NCBI GenBank assembly: GCA_000438115.1
Contig: FR903605.1
Coordinates: 1 to 7,052, forward strand
From: Prevotella sp. CAG:617
GTDB taxonomy: Bacteria > Bacteroidota > Bacteroidia > Bacteroidales > Bacteroidaceae
Length of the DNA: 7,052 bases
Reading direction: 5' to 3'
Each line of letters starts with the position of its first letter. Positions within the stretch are counted from its first letter, which is position 1. The translations under genes were made by a program, and so were the position numbers. The notes beneath the pieces are model-generated. The model was not told the DNA's origin and searched no databases. It saw only the letters and a list, made by a program, of their open reading frames with translations. Of the stretch, positions 6,381 through 7,052 are shown piece after piece.

Positions 6381-6397
6381 GGGATTATTATAGTCCC
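6381..6397. promoter_or_regulatory. imperfect 17-base dyad before the araC-type gene
   Basis: GGGATTATTATAGTCCC is an inverted repeat about a central base, with one unmatched pair (T6385/G6393). It begins 7 bases upstream of the regulator's ATG. A position this close to the start could mean autoregulation or a small hairpin in the mRNA leader. Function is inferred from symmetry and place only. Confidence 0.4.
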
Positions 6398-6446
6398 AGT
6401 TTATAATGAAAAGCCCGGATGCTGTTTCATTTGGCCGGGAAGTAAT

Positions 6447-6510
6447 AAAAAAAGCAACTCCGAGACTGAAATATAGTTTACATACTTTCAGTCTCGGAGT
6501 TTGGCTTTTG
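6447..6510 (-). terminator. long inverted repeat, probable terminator of the GH109-like gene (possibly bidirectional)
   Basis: A perfect 16-bp stem (6456-6471 with 6486-6501) encloses a 14-base loop. It can be extended by AAAAGC 6450-6455 with GCTTTT 6504-6509 across a two-base bulge. On the minus strand it is followed by seven T (A-run at 6447-6453), making a strong intrinsic terminator 85 bases after the GH109-like stop. On the plus strand a shorter T-run (6506-6509) follows. The stretch 6511-6586 between it and that stop holds nothing I recognise. Confidence 0.85.
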
Positions 6511-6586
6511 TGTTTTATACAGGTTTTCTCGCGTGTAAAACTGTAAGTCTCAGTTTGTCAAATACGCTTGAAAACTGTGTGGAAGC

Positions 6587-7052
6587 TTATTTTTTCTTAG
6601 CTTCCTTGGCTTTTTTTGCATCGTATTTTTTCCAAGCCTTTTCAGCGTTCTTCTTTAATTTTTCGGTAGCTGCTTTGGCTTTAGCTTCGGTAGCTGCTTC
6701 TTCTTCGGGTGAAGCAAAAGCGTGTTTGAAGCCTTTTATGTCGTTCCAGTGTCCACGTGTGAAGTCGGGGAATGCTACAGCTGCGCAGTTGTTGTCCATT
6801 GAAAGGGTACCCAACTCTGCCAGGCAGCACCATTCGGCCAGGTCGTAAACGTCCATATCCAAAGGCAGACCATTCTGGAGGCAGTATACCAAACGGCTAT
6901 CCATGATGAAGTCCATACCGCCGTGGCCACCTACTTCCTTGGCCATTTCGCCGTATTTCTTCAGGATGGGGTGCTGGTATTTCTCTTCGAGTGCTTTGCG
7001 TTCTGCATCGGGCAGGAATCCGTGTGCGCTCAGATTGTCAACTTTGGGCTGT
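6587..7052 (-). CDS. GH109-like / Gfo-Idh-MocA family protein, C-terminal part
   Basis: Only the last 154 codons are in the window; the frame is open through the right edge, so the N-terminal NAD-binding domain and any signal peptide are not visible. The stretch GGHGGMDFIMDSRL, then NGLPLDMDVYDLAEWCCLAEL and VAFPDFTRGHWND, matches what I know of the C-terminal half of GH109 proteins. These are Gfo/Idh/MocA-fold enzymes that cleave alpha-N-acetylgalactosamine by an NAD-dependent redox mechanism and are common in gut Bacteroidales. A plain oxidoreductase of the same fold is the alternative. After the family domain comes a Lys/Ala/Glu-rich tail of about 39 residues (codons from 6706 down to 6590). 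It is probably helical and contains a duplicated 8-residue unit, AATEAKAK and AATEKLKK. I do not recall such a tail as a standard part of GH109 proteins. The gene is followed by a strong terminator. Confidence 0.85.
   Translation of the reverse strand, partial: QPKVDNLSAHGFLPDAERKALEEKYQHPILKKYGEMAKEVGGHGGMDFIMDSRLVYCLQNGLPLDMDVYDLAEWCCLAELGTLSMDNNCAAVAFPDFTRGHWNDIKGFKHAFASPEEEAATEAKAKAATEKLKKNAEKAWKKYDAKKAKEAKKK
6662..6699. repeat. 14-base direct repeat with 24-base period inside the GH109-like tail
   Basis: TTCGGTAGCTGCTT occurs at 6662-6675 and again at 6686-6699, exactly eight codons apart. On the minus strand each copy encodes AATE in the protein tail. Nucleotide identity at a whole-codon period suggests a recent in-frame duplication. 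Confidence 0.75.

Noticed and set aside
6387..6407. TATAAT-like sequences near the araC-type start, on both strands
   Set aside because: The Bacteroidota primary sigma factor does not use the TATAAT hexamer. The minus-strand match lies only about a dozen bases before the ATG. AT-rich DNA gives such matches often.
6414..6439. Small inverted repeat CCCGG / CCGGG upstream of the araC-type gene
   Set aside because: Only five base pairs with a 16-base loop, and no convincing T-run on either side. It is too weak to call a terminator or attenuator.
6034..6848. Plus-strand frames of 99 and 115 codons opposite the AraC regulator and the GH109-like gene
   Set aside because: Both are antisense to well-supported coding sequence. 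The second is rich in Phe/Ala/Ser because it mirrors the Lys/Ala/Glu codons of the tail.

Overview
The window looks like chromosomal DNA of a Bacteroidota species, most likely order Bacteroidales (Bacteroides, Phocaeicola, Prevotella or Paraprevotella relatives). I cannot resolve the genus. Three things point there. First, TAnnTTTG-type -7 promoter elements lie before a tRNA and two genes. Second, several A-rich leaders lack a Shine-Dalgarno site. Third, from memory, the RuvB, YbeY, MurQ, EF-P and DUF2156 proteins read like Bacteroidales orthologues. Gene density is high and there is no sign of phage, insertion sequence, CRISPR array or integration scar.

Layout, left to right. Positions 1-260 hold a tRNA-Met (CAT) with a good promoter and a strong GC-rich hairpin terminator. 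Positions 318-2685 hold a tight plus-strand run of ruvB (Holliday junction branch migration), ybeY (rRNA maturation endonuclease) and murQ (N-acetylmuramic acid 6-phosphate etherase), with gaps of 34 and 18 bases that suggest one operon. Positions 2739-3436 hold efp (elongation factor P) as its own unit, with promoter and terminator. Positions 3517-5485 hold a second plus-strand unit: a DUF2156 protein (soluble relative of the lysyl-phosphatidylglycerol synthase catalytic domain) followed after 11 bases by a GNAT acetyltransferase, closed by a terminator. Positions 5526-7052 are on the minus strand: an AraC-family regulator and, upstream of it, the C-terminal part of a protein resembling glycoside hydrolase family 109 (GH109, Gfo/Idh/MocA fold). 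A long inverted repeat between them probably terminates transcription of the latter.

Most of the window is housekeeping: recombination, ribosome maturation, cell-wall sugar recycling and translation of proline-rich sequences. The last third is more accessory. The DUF2156-GNAT pair has no known substrate. The AraC regulator and GH109-like protein may belong to glycan use, but nothing in the sequence ties the regulator to that target.

I do not see a clear new multi-gene defence or mobile system. The points most worth a second look are the Asp in place of the third metal-binding His of YbeY, the tandem 8-residue duplication in the Lys/Ala-rich tail of the GH109-like protein, the DUF2156-GNAT pair, a 17-base dyad just upstream of the araC-type gene, and a tiny ORF whose stop overlaps the ybeY start.
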